Assembly: GCA_963920525.1 (NCBI GenBank)
Contig: OY986439.1
Location: forward strand, 214,881,000-214,944,999
Reading direction: 5' to 3'
Source: Dichetophora obliterata
Lineage: Eukaryota > Arthropoda > Insecta > Diptera > Sciomyzidae
Length of the DNA stretch: 64,000 nt
The stretch's first letter is position 1. Every line of letters begins with the position of its first letter. The notes beneath the pieces are model-generated. The model saw only the letters and a list, made by a program, of their open reading frames with translations. It had not been told where the DNA came from and ran no database searches. The position numbers and the translations under genes were made by a program. This document shows, one piece after another, positions 33,709 through 43,739 of the stretch.

Positions 33709-34854
33709 GGCCGCGTTCATAGTGGACGCTTTGGCTGAAGCATAAAGCTGCTTTGTCTAGCTTTTTTTGATCATAGTGAACGCTTATTCAACGCTGCGCA
33801 AAGAAGCTTATTGAGCTTATTGATATTCATAGTGCGCGCTTTATGCTTGCAGCTGATCATGCTTTGCTTTCATTTGTTTCTTTGGAAATATGGCCTCAAT
33901 TGCGTTTTGTGAAGTCATTGAAAGATTTTTTGTTTAATGAGTGTGGAGAAGAGTAAAGAGAAAGGGAAAAGAGAACTGTGTTGATTTTTAATGAAAAAAG
34001 AGTCATTACGTTGTTGGTAGATTTTAAAATTTCTTTTTGCCTTCCACGAAGTAGTTCGAAGTTTTATATTTCTGATTTGTATCGAAGTCAACAACAATTT
34101 TGAAACAGGATAGGAAAATAGAGGAAATAAGGAAAGGAAGCAAAGAACTTGCATGATATTTTTTTTGTAGTTTTTTTGGTAGATTTTAAGCTCGTTAAAA
34201 ATGTTGTGATCACGTGAAGGCAGTGTTTTTTTGTTTTCAACGCAGACTACGTTTTGTCGTTACGTTAAATGGCTAGCGAAGATAAAAAAAAGGAAGCGAG
34301 AAACTTAAATTTTTTTCTTTTTTAATTAACTTTCTGAAAATTACATAAATTATCGATTTCAGTCTAATCTTGAAAGTGTTCCACTTAAATGGATTAAAAA
34401 ATTTGTATAAAATAAAATTTGTTCTTCGATAAAAGCTTTTCTTTGTAATTATATGTGTATTAAAACACAAAAAAATTCATAAAATTACTCGGTATTTTCA
34501 TTTGCTGATTTATTTCATCCCACAACTTTTCAGTTATTAACCGATTGTGGTAATTTTTTTGATGTTTATCCCATAAAGGACGGTGCGAATAAACTTCAGT
34601 TGTCAACTGATCAATATCCATTTTGAAACTAAACTAGTCGTAAAGTAGATTCGCGATTATAACAAACAAAATTATTTTACTGTGAGAGCAAGCGAGATGA
34701 TGATATAAGCGCTGAAAAGCATTTGAAAATAAGCTTTATGCTAGCTTTATGCTGTCACTATGAACACTTTGAGTTTTTTCCATATGATTATACACAAAGC
34801 GTTTTTCAGATAAACCTCTGGGCTAAGCTAAAAGCGCTTACTATGAACGCAACC
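33709..34854. mobile_element. PIF/Harbinger-like element, 1,146 bp, with a retained MADF exon
   Basis: Terminal inverted repeats GGCCGCGTTCATAGT (left) and the complement of GGTTGCGTTCATAGT (right), flanked by TAA at 33706-33708 and 34855-34857, the TWA target duplication of PIF/Harbinger. Subterminal AAGCTTTATGC-type motifs recur at both ends. It split a run of AAGTCAAGTTAAG-like short repeats that continues on both sides. Inside, on the minus strand, is a MADF-like coding fragment (34489-34621). No transposase is left. Confidence 0.8.
34489..34621 (-). pseudogene. MADF-domain exon of a PIF/Harbinger accessory protein
   Basis: Reading the minus strand from ATG at 34621 gives 44 codons, MDIDQLTTEVYSHRPLWDK followed by HQKNYHNRLITEKLWDEINQ and QMKIP. 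This is the first half of a MADF (Myb/SANT-like, alcohol dehydrogenase factor) DNA-binding domain: a helix beginning L-(I/T)-x-x-V, then the (R/H)-P-x-L-(W/Y)-(D/N) core, then the Y-x-(N/D)-(R/K) and W-x-x-I positions. A GTAAT donor follows at 34488. A plausible continuation (LRTTSWKAKRNFKIYQQ, about 34056-34006) lies downstream in another frame but is decayed. PIF/Harbinger elements normally carry a second gene for a Myb/SANT or MADF-type protein, which fits the surrounding terminal repeats. The gene as a whole is broken. Confidence 0.7.
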
Positions 34855-34857
34855 TAA

Positions 34858-36107
34858 GACAAGGTGCAAGTCGTGCAAAAGACAAGAAATTAAAGTCGTT
34901 AAGGTAACTGAAAATCAAGCAAAGATTAAATTGGTTCTTTTTGTTGTGGCTTTTTGCAAGAATTTTCAACTTTTATAATTATTCTAAGGAAAGGATTTAC
35001 CACAAATATTCCATAAAATATTCAATGAATTTTCGCTGAAGTTTTTAATGCTCATTAAATTTTGCCAAATTTTCTATTTCCCCACTCCCCCAGCGACTGG
35101 GAAAGCTTTATTTTAATGAACTCAAGTGTCTTTGGTATACCGATTCTCAAGAAAACTTGTTTGAAAACAGTGTGCTGCCGTTAAAAAAAATTTGTGCTGA
35201 AATTGTAGCTCAACAATTAAACTGTCAGCGCGTACTTGTCGGCATCGTTTTAAGATTATTTGCTTTTATTTTATTTGCTAAGAACGTTTGCTTTTTTTAT
35301 CCTTTTTTTTAACTTTGTTGAGCAGTATTTTTTTTAACTGGTTGTGTTTTATTTAATGTTATTTATTCTTAAGGTTTTATTAAAACTGGAATTATAAATC
35401 ATTTTAAGTACCTATTTTTTTATTTTAAATTAGGTTTTTGTGCTGATAACATGAATTTGCATGAAAGGGCATAAAGTTCAAATTTCAATGGGCATTTCAA
35501 TAATGAGTTTTTTTTTAATATATAAATTTTCAGGTTTTACAAGATTTGCGAAAATACAAGTTGCAATACTTTCAGAAGGTTTTTTTAATTTAAGTAGTTT
35601 AGATCATTTTTAATGAAAATTATTTGATGACATTTGGGACAATCCAGATGAAATAAATACTTGAGTATGCATATTAAAAACTTCCTAGAAATATTTCTAA
35701 ATTATTCTTCAATAAAACACTGAAAAAGCCTAATAAATATCACTTGATATATTTCTAAATTTATTGTGAATTTAGTTTGCTTTAACTAAACTTTCGATAT
35801 CAATAATATTAATTCAAAGTTTTGGGAATTTTATATAAAAAAGTCCCAGAAAAAAATTTGATTTTACTATTAATTTTAATAACAATTTTGCCTGTTGAGA
35901 CATTCAAGTGAAAAAAGTTAAATTCGTGACAATTTTTTTACTTAGCTACTAATTGGGATTTCATTGAACTAAATAAATACACTAACTGAACAGCTTGCTA
36001 CTACTGCTATTTTATAATAATAGGTTCGGAAGAAAATTAAAACACTTCATGTATCATTTTAAGTCCATTAATTTATGCATTCTGGACTAATTTGCATTCG
36101 TACTTCA
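34858..36107. other. No recognisable feature
   Basis: AT-rich spacer between the PIF-like and hAT elements. Confidence 0.55.
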
Positions 36108-39100
36108 GCTGTAGACACGGTTGCCACCTATAGTGGAAAAATCCCATTTGTGGTTATTTTTAATTGCCGTGGGAAATGGGAATTCCCATGGGATTTTTTA
36201 ATTGAGTGTGGTTTTTTTTAATTCACGTGGGATTTTTTTTGTTTTGTGGGATTTTTTGTTTTTTAAGGTTTTTTTTTTTTATTTTTAAATTATAATAAGT
36301 ATAAAAATATACATAAAAGCGTATATTTTTCATATTTTGCTCGTTTTCAAAATCGTCTTAAGTCCTCTATATGATTTTCGCAACGAATTCGTTAAGATTT
36401 AGTTTACTTTGGTTTGCTGGGAAGTTTTTTCACTGTTGACATAATTACATGAATTGGGAACGCATCAAATGTTTTTAAAGCAAACGCGTCAACACAAGCA
36501 ACGTACCGTTGAAAATTCGAATTATTCGCGACCGGTTGTTTCAAAAGTTCTGAAAAATATCATAAGTTCAAAAGTGAAGATTTAATTCAATTAAAATATA
36601 AAAAAATGGCAGGTAGAAAAAGAAAATTGCCACAAACTCCCGAGAAGGAAGACAGGAAAATTTCTATGTATTTTCGAAACATATCGTAAGTAAATTAAAT
36701 TACATATCGAATTTGTAGGTTAAAAATATCTTTTCAAGGAAAAACGTTGTCTGTGACGAGTGCAAAGCGACAGAGTTATTGTTATGCACTTGTGCTTCCA
36801 CATCAGCAAGGGCCGAAGTTGCACAAATTTTGGCAAATTTCAACCAATCTTCGGATGATAGCTTAGCAGAAGTGGTAGAAAATGAGCTCCTTCGTCTGAA
36901 TATAGAAACAGCGACTACTTTAAAATCGCCGGAATCGCAGGAACTTGTCGCGCAGGATTATGAATCGCAAATAACGTCACAAGTTAAGCCGGCTGTTTCA
37001 CCGCAAAATACGCCCCAAGTTTTTCCACTTTCTTCAAGCGACGAAGACGACGACGACGAGGAATCAATTACGGTTTCGACCACTAAAAAGTAATTTTTTT
37101 ATTTTATGAGCTGAATTTTTTTGCTAACTGATTTTCTGAATGTGAATTCTTTTGAATTTCCGAAATTTTAATTATTGATTGACATAGGCAAAAATGGAAA
37201 ACATTCCAGAAACAGTGGCTTTCTTTGCAATATTTTAAAGATTGGATGGAGCAAGATGCGGGTTCACAATATCATTTTCTGTGTCGTCCCTGTGGTGGAA
37301 AGCGCTTAAATGCCGGCAAAGAAGAGGCGCGCAGGCATATGATGTCAAAAAAGCATAAAAGCAACATGAAGTCAGTCGAAGCAACACAAAAAATGGTCGC
37401 TGTGATAGAAGTGGACGAGACGAAGAGGAAGGAGTTGTTGATGGCTCAATTTATTGTCCACAACAACTTAGCGGAGTCGGTTGCTGACGACCTAAGTGGT
37501 TTGTGTAACCAGCTCAATCCTAATGAAAAAACAGCTAACTGGACTAAGGCCATTCACATTATAAAAAATGTGTTGGGCAAGGAAGCTAAAAATAGTTTAA
37601 TAGAATTTATTAAACAGACAAAATTTAGTATAATTTGTGACGAGTCAACTGCAATTGATTGCACTAAACAATTGGCAATTGTAGTTCGATACGTCGATAC
37701 AAATTTACAAATTCATGATGACTTTTTAGCACTTCTTAATGTAGAGAAAGGACGAGCTGAAGATTTGTATAATCTTATAATTAGTAAGAAGTTATATATC
37801 TTTTAAAATGTTTTTATATATTAACTAAACTTCTTCTTAGATTTTTTTAACAATCATGAAATTAATTACAAGGAAAACATGGTCGGGTATGGGTCAGATG
37901 GCGCTGCAGTTATGTTCGGTGCACACCACTCCTTATACACATATTTTAAAAATGATATACCAGGTAAATTGAAATTTATTTTAAAAATTATAGACATTAA
38001 ATCTAAATGTTGTTGGCATGGTCTACAATATACGAATCTGACTGGAATGATTTGTAATAAGGTATTATTTCATAAAATTTTTCAGACTTATTTGCAATGA
38101 AGTGTGTTTGCCACACTTTCCACCTTTGTGCTTCACATGCCTCAGAAGAGTTACCAGAAGAGCTAGAAGCGTTTCTTAAAAATGTCGCCAACTACTTTTC
38201 CACATCAAAACGCATTGAAGGTTTGGCATTTTACCAAAAAGTGCATGAAATAAGAAAAGAAAAAATTCTTCACCCTGCTCCAACTCGATGGCTTTCTTTC
38301 CACAAATGTGTGGAAAGAGTCTTAAAAAATTATGAAGCCTTAAAAGATTTTTTTGTTTGCGAAAAAGATAACGCCAAGGCAATAGACATATTCAATCAGT
38401 TAAAGAATCCTATAACAAAACTTTATTTACATTTTTTGAACTACGTTTTACCTGTATTTACGGACATAAATATTGAAATGCAGTCTTCTAAAGTGAAAAT
38501 ACATAAAGTTTATTCCGAAATGACAAATATGTATAAATCTTTATTAGACAATTTCGTAAATATATCTCAAGCAGTGGAGCCATCGTTTTTTTTTCTGAGG
38601 AGTTCATAAATACTGGTTACGAAAATTGTATATCAAATGATTTTGCCAACTTGGATTTAGGTGGAGTCTTAGAAATTCAACTAGAAAGCTTAGAATGTAA
38701 CTGGGAACTTGACATTTTCAAAAAAAATTGCCTGAAATTTCTAAGCACTGGTGCAAAAGAGGTTCTAAAGAGATTACCTACCGAAAATCTGAAAGTTTTA
38801 GAAAAACTGACAATTTTGGACCCAAAAAATTTAAAAAAAAATTCGATAATACCTTTAGTACGTCTTTTGCCACAGATTATATCTGAAGACGATTTAAATT
38901 TAATTCACTTGGAGTTTAAAAAAATTAAACAACTGGATTTAAATCTAAGCTTGTCGTTTTCAGATTTTTGGTCTGAAATTTTGGGTACAAAAAAAGAAAA
39001 TTGTGATGTTTTCCAGTTTCCAAAAATGAGAACATTGATTGAATATATTTCTTGCCTTCCTCACTCATCCGCAAATGTTGAGCGAATTTTTTCGCAAATA

Positions 39101-39110
39101 AATTTAAATA

Positions 39111-40398
39111 TTGGGGGTTGGAATTAATTTTAAAGGTTTTTTTTTCGGTTTTTGAGCATTTATTTAGAAACAACGGTACAATGTATATTATTCAAAGTAT
39201 TTTCCATCGTTAGCTACAACATTTTCCCATCTTTCTGGCAGCATATGGATTCCGCGCCGGAAGAAAGATTCGTCTTTTGAGGCAATCCACGAATCGACCC
39301 ATTTTTCGGTATCCTCGTAAGAAGTGAAGCGCTGCTCAGCCAAGCCATGCGTCATCGATCTGAATAGGTGGTAGTCGGAAGGGGCTATGTCTGGGCTATA
39401 AGGCGGGTGGGGTAGCACATCCCAATTCAGCACCTCCAACCTTTCCTTGACGGTTCTTGCAACATGTGGCCGTGCGTTGTCATGTTGAAAAACCACTTTG
39501 TCGTGTCTTTTGGCATATTCCGGCTGTTTAACCTTTAATGCTCGGCTCAATTGCATCAATTGTTGTTGGTAGCGTTCCCCAGTGATGGTTTCGTTAGGTT
39601 TTAGCAGCTCATAGTACACGACACCCTTCTGATCCCACCAAATACACAGCATAAGCTTGGCGCCATGAATATTCGGCTTGGCCCTCGATGTTGATGCATG
39701 GCCGGGTGGTCCCCACGATTTTTTTCGCTTAGGATTATCGTAATGGATCCACTTTTCATCGCCAGTGACAATACGATGCAAAAAACTCTTCCTTTTATGC
39801 CGTTGAAGCAGTTGTTCGCACATGCAAAATCGCCGTTCAACGTCTCTCGGCTTCAACTGGTACGGCACCCAATTTCCTTGCTTTTGAATCATTCCCATGG
39901 CCTTCAAGCGTTTGCCGACCGTTGATAAGTCGACTCCCAATGATTCTGACAATTCTTGAAGGGTTTGACACGGGTCTTCATCGAGCAAAGCCTCCAATTC
40001 CTCATCTTCAAACTTTTTCGGCTGGCCCGGACGCTCTTTGTCTTCCGTATCAAAATCACCACTTTTAAACCGACGGAACCAGTAATCACAAGTAGAAATC
40101 GATGGAGCATAGTCCCCGTAAGCCTCAGTAAGCGTGCGTTGTGCTTCGACCGCTTTTTTCTTCAAATGGAAGCACAAAAGTAAACCTTCCCGCAAATTGC
40201 GTTTTGTTGGAACGAAAGTCGACATGTTCACATAGAAAAAAATATATGTCGTTTACACTTCAGTGGAATGACACATACTGAAAAATGAAGCTTAGACAAT
40301 GTGCTTTGAAATGAATATAGTCACAGGTGTGCCCGATGCGATCTATTGATAGTTACGCCATCTCTTAGAAAACCTTTAAAACTAATTCCAACCCCCAA
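39111..40398 (-). mobile_element. mariner element, copy 2 (1,288 bp), in the hAT transposase gene
   Basis: TA at 39109-39110 and 40399-40400; the same TTGGGGGTTGGAATTA inverted ends as copy 1. It sits in the last coding exon of the hAT transposase; removing it with one TA rejoins that reading frame exactly. Its orientation is opposite to its host gene. Confidence 0.96.
39188..40231 (-). CDS. mariner transposase (DD34D), copy 2, intact
   Basis: 347 residues with D158, D251 and D286, and the family motifs at the same positions as copy 1. Unlike copy 1 it keeps H256 next to the second catalytic aspartate and V261. It differs from the other two by D49E-type change (STCDYW for STCEYW), Q236 in KVKQPEYAK, R264 and V267 in VKERLEVLNW, E309 in EDTEKW, and K344 near the end (NDGKYFE). 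No stop or frameshift. Whether it is active cannot be told from sequence. Confidence 0.96.
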   Translation of the reverse strand: MNMSTFVPTKRNLREGLLLCFHLKKKAVEAQRTLTEAYGDYAPSISTCDYWFRRFKSGDFDTEDKERPGQPKKFEDEELEALLDEDPCQTLQELSESLGVDLSTVGKRLKAMGMIQKQGNWVPYQLKPRDVERRFCMCEQLLQRHKRKSFLHRIVTGDEKWIHYDNPKRKKSWGPPGHASTSRAKPNIHGAKLMLCIWWDQKGVVYYELLKPNETITGERYQQQLMQLSRALKVKQPEYAKRHDKVVFQHDNARPHVARTVKERLEVLNWDVLPHPPYSPDIAPSDYHLFRSMTHGLAEQRFTSYEDTEKWVDSWIASKDESFFRRGIHMLPERWENVVANDGKYFE

Positions 40399-40569
40399 TA
40401 AAAATAAAATAAGAAACAGGATATCAACTGATATGCTCTCTGCTATTCTTCATGCGAAGCGTTTATCGCAAACAAAAAAATGTTTCGAAGTAACTTTTAA
40501 TAAAAACCATTACGATTTATTTAATAATGCTATATACGATTTTAAAAAAAAAACCAAAGTAATGAAAAT

Positions 40570-41110
40570 AACGACGCCTAAATGAAAAAAATTATGTATC
40601 TGTTTTTTTAAAATTTTTGTTTACTTTTTTTATTTGACTTTTTGTTCATTTTGTGTTTTTCCTTTATTTTTTTTTTTGTTCTAAGATATAATTTTGAAAA
40701 CCTTAAATTTTAATTTCATTTACTTTATTAATATTTCAATACCTAAATGGTGCATTTTTTAAAAAATTTTTATATTAAAATACCGATGCCTGAATGAAAA
40801 AATGATGTATCGGTTTTTTTTTTATAATTTTGCGTACGTTTTTCATTTTACTTTTTGTCACAAATGAATTGTTTATATATTTTTTTTAAGTAAACTATTT
40901 CTTAAATCCTTACATTTTGATTTCATTTACTTTATTAATACTTATTATTAATACTTAAATACTTATTAATACTTAAATGGTGCATTTTTTATAATTTTTT
41001 TTATATTAACTATTTTTAATTTACTATTTTCTTAATAAGAATCTTAAACTTAAAAAATCGTGAAATTAAAATACCGATGCCTAAATAAAAAAAATTATGT
41101 ATCGGTTTTT
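40570..41110 (+). repeat. Tandem repeats in the 3' non-coding part of the hAT element
   Basis: Three copies of CCGATGCCTAAATGAAAAAA followed by ATGTATCGGTTTTTTT, at about 40575, 40783 and 41073, separated by TTTTACTTTTTGTTCATTTTG and TTTCATTTACTTTATTAATA blocks. The first copy overlaps the transposase stop codon (TGA at 40583). Each CCGAT...ATCGG pair can form a hairpin. Confidence 0.8.
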
Positions 41111-42109
41111 TTTAATTTTTTCTTAAGTTTTTATTTTACTTTTTGTTCATTTTGTTTTTCCTTTTTTTCTAAGAAGTAAGCCAAGAAGATGTATTTTTGA
41201 AAATCTTACATTTTAATTTCATTTAGTTTTATTAATATTGCAATATTTAAATGGTGAATTTTTTATACTCTCGTTTTTTACATTAACTATTATTAATTTT
41301 TATTTTCTTTATAATTATCTTAACTTAAAAAGTCGTACTTAGTCTAATTTTTATATTAAAACTTTGAATTTTTTTGTGTTTATTTTTTATAATTTATGTC
41401 TTTATAAAAAGTTAGAGTTAGATTTTAAAAATCTATAAATAAGAAAATATGTTTCAGTGATTTTTTTTACTTTTTCATCAATATGCAAAATTGGTATATC
41501 TTGAAATTAGCTACGTTCCTTTTGCCATAAGATAATCGTGATAACAAATTTTCTCAAAGGAACGGCAAAAAAGCGACTCGTAGAGGTCGCTACCGTGGCA
41601 GTGAAAATTCAATTAAAACAATCATGATACAGTTGTTATTAATAACTATTAGGTATCATTAGAACGTGTGTCGATCACAACTGTTATGGTAGCGAAGCCT
41701 TAGTGAACGATGTTTTTCTCTGAATGTGTTTTACTGTAAACGTAAGAAAAGTTATAAATTATTTAATTTTATTATTATTATGACATTATATAAATAATTT
41801 AAGTGTAATTGTTGACTCCGCTGAATGCGGCGAATGTGTGTGACACTCGTTATATATTTTATTTTCTTTGATTTAAAATTTGTTATTTCAACATTTACTC
41901 ACGCAAAAGTATATATTTTATTAATGTGCCCTTAAAAATTAGTTTTATATAAAATTAATAGAAAGATCTCAAAGATAAAGATTTATATAAAGATCTCAAA
42001 AATGAAGACTGTTGTAAACAAATATTTTTTATTGAAAATTATTACTATAAGACTAATTAAAATACAGACGACGAAATATACTAGTTGATATTTTATATTC
42101 GTTTATATA
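41111..42109. other. Remaining 3' interior of the hAT element
   Basis: AT-rich and non-coding. 41510-41700 is less AT-rich and contains two small inverted pairs (GTTCCTTT/AAAGGAAC and GTCGCTACC/GGTAGCGAAG). It may be a small nested insertion, but no target duplication was resolved. Confidence 0.45.
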
Positions 42110-43396
42110 TTGGGGGTTGGAATTAATTTTAAAGGTTTTTTTTCGGTTTTTGAGCATTTATTTAGAAACAACGGTACAATGTATATTATTCAAAGTATTG
42201 TCCATCGTTAGGTACAACATTTTCCCATCTTTCTGGGAGCATATGGATTCCGCGCCGAAAGAACGATTCGTCTTTTGAGGCAATCCACGAATCGACCCAT
42301 TTTTTGGTATCCTCGTAAGAAGTGAAGCGCTGCTCAGCCAAGCCATGCGTCATCGATCTGAATAGGTGGTAGTCGGAAGGGGCTATGTCTGGGCTATAAG
42401 GCGGGTGGGGTAGCACATCCCAATTCAGCGCCTCCAACGTTTCCTTGACGGTTCTTGCAACATGTGGCCGTGCGTTGTCATGTTGAAAAACCACTTTGTC
42501 GTGTCTTTTGGCATATTCCGGCCGTTTAACCTTTAATGCTCGGCTCAATTGCATCAATTGTTGTTGGTAGCGTTCCCCAGTGATGGTTTCGTTAGGTTTT
42601 AGCAGCTCATAGTACACGACACCCTTCTGATCCCACCAAATACACAGCATAAGCTTGGCGCCATGAATATTCGGCTTGGCCCTCGATGTTGATGCATGGC
42701 CGGGTAGTCCCCACGATTTTTTTCGCTTAGGATTATCGTAATGGATCCACTTTTCATCGCCAGTGACAATACGATGCAAAAAACTCTTCCTTTTATGCCG
42801 TTGAAGCAGTTGTTCGCACATGCAAAATCGCCGTTCAACGTCTCTCGGCTTCAACTGGTACGGCACCCAATTTCCTTGCTTTTGAATCATTCCCATGGCC
42901 TTCAAGCGTTTGCCGACCGTTGATAAGTCGACTCCCAATGATTCTGACAATTCTTGAAGGGTTTGACACGGGTCTTCATCGAGCAAAGCCTCCAATTCCT
43001 CATCTTCAAACTTTTTCGGCTGGCCCGGACGCTCTTTGTCTTCCGTATCAAAATCACCACTTTTAAACCGACGGAACCAGTACTCACAAGTAGAAATCGA
43101 TGGAGCATAGTCCCCGTAAGCCTCAGTAAGCGTGCGTTGTGCTTCAACCGCTTTTTTCTTCAAATGGAAACACAAAAGTAAACCTTCCCGCAAATTGCGT
43201 TTTGTTGGAACGAAAGTCGACATGTTCACAGAGAAAAAAATATATGTTGTTTACACTTCAGTGGAATGACACATACTGAAAAATTAAGCTTAGACAATGT
43301 GCTTTGAAATGAATATAGTTACAGGTGTGCCCGATGCGATCTATTGATAGTTACGCCATCTCTTAGAAAACCTTTAAAACTAATTCCAACCCCCAA
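42110..43396 (-). mobile_element. mariner element, copy 3 (1,287 bp), in the hAT 3' region
   Basis: TA at 42108-42109 and 43397-43398, with the standard inverted ends. Same orientation as copy 2, lying 1.7 kb from it. It sits just inside the right subterminal repeats of the hAT element. Confidence 0.96.
42186..43229 (-). CDS. mariner transposase (DD34D), copy 3, intact
   Basis: 347 residues with all three catalytic aspartates (158, 251, 286) and WVPYQL. It is the closest of the three to a plausible consensus, keeping H256, V261, E50 and R236. Private changes are L175 (KSWGLPG for KSWGPPG) and P340 (NVVPNDG for NVVANDG). Both lie outside the catalytic motifs, though P340 could disturb the C-terminal helix. 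Confidence 0.96.
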   Translation of the reverse strand: MNMSTFVPTKRNLREGLLLCFHLKKKAVEAQRTLTEAYGDYAPSISTCEYWFRRFKSGDFDTEDKERPGQPKKFEDEELEALLDEDPCQTLQELSESLGVDLSTVGKRLKAMGMIQKQGNWVPYQLKPRDVERRFCMCEQLLQRHKRKSFLHRIVTGDEKWIHYDNPKRKKSWGLPGHASTSRAKPNIHGAKLMLCIWWDQKGVVYYELLKPNETITGERYQQQLMQLSRALKVKRPEYAKRHDKVVFQHDNARPHVARTVKETLEALNWDVLPHPPYSPDIAPSDYHLFRSMTHGLAEQRFTSYEDTKKWVDSWIASKDESFFRRGIHMLPERWENVVPNDGQYFE

Positions 43397-43739
43397 TATA
43401 AAAATTAAGATTTTGTTTAATTTTTGACAATTTGTTATGTCAGTGGTATTTACTGTGGTAATTTTTAATAGAAGAGGGATTTTTTGTGGTTTTTTTTAAT
43501 ACAAATGGGATTTTTCGTGGTTTTTTTAAATAAGAATGGGAATTTTCGTGGTTTTTTTTATTTGCGTGGGATTTTCGTGGTTATTTTTAATGACCGTGGG
43601 ATTTTTTGTGGTTTTTTTTAATTGCGATGGGATTTTTTTTTCAACTTTATACCATGGGAATTTTCGTGGTTATTAATTTTTGATATTGTGGGAAAAAGGT
43701 TTTTTCGTGGGAATTTGAGGTGGCAACCGTGGCTGTAGA

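Larger units (their letters stand above)
36606..40585 (+). pseudogene. hAT transposase, spliced gene, broken by a frameshift and a mariner
   Basis: Exons by splice sites and frame: 36606-36685, 36739-37089, 37188-37783, 37841-37963, 38086-39110, then 40401-40585 after the mariner. Every junction has GT/AG and keeps frame. Lysine-rich start (MAGRKRKLPQTPEKE); a first Cys cluster CDEC...CTC; an acidic stretch before exon 3. Exon 3 begins with a BED-like zinc finger, FLCRPCGGK then RRHMMSKKHK. The RNase H-like fold follows: FSIICDESTAIDC (first catalytic Asp region), VGYGSDGAAVMFG in exon 4, then CVCHTFHLC with the conserved C-x-x-H in exon 5, and TRWLSFHK. The C-terminal hAT dimerisation block is CLPHSSANVERIFSQI, cut by the mariner and continued as KIRNRISTDMLSAILHAKR. 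Defects: a net one-base loss (or two-base gain) in the T-run 38586-38594, and the mariner at 39111. Without these it would be about 786 residues, normal for hAT. Confidence 0.92.
36116..43731 (+). mobile_element. Large hAT transposon (7.6 kb; ~5.0 kb without nested mariners)
   Basis: Terminal inverted repeats CACGGTTGCCACCT; perfect 8 bp target duplication GCTGTAGA at 36108-36115 and 43732-43739. Both ends carry many copies of a subterminal motif close to GTGGGATTTTTCGTGG (36130-36260 and 43470-43700), the likely transposase-binding array. The plus strand encodes a multi-exon transposase (36606-40585). Two mariners (39111-40398 and 42110-43396) are nested in it. The 3' part (40570-41110) has a 200-290 bp repeat. 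All hallmarks of an originally autonomous element are present. Confidence 0.93.

Noticed and set aside
36600..39127. Host ZBED-type gene
   Set aside because: The coding segments lie within matching terminal inverted repeats and an 8 bp target duplication, so the gene belongs to the transposon.
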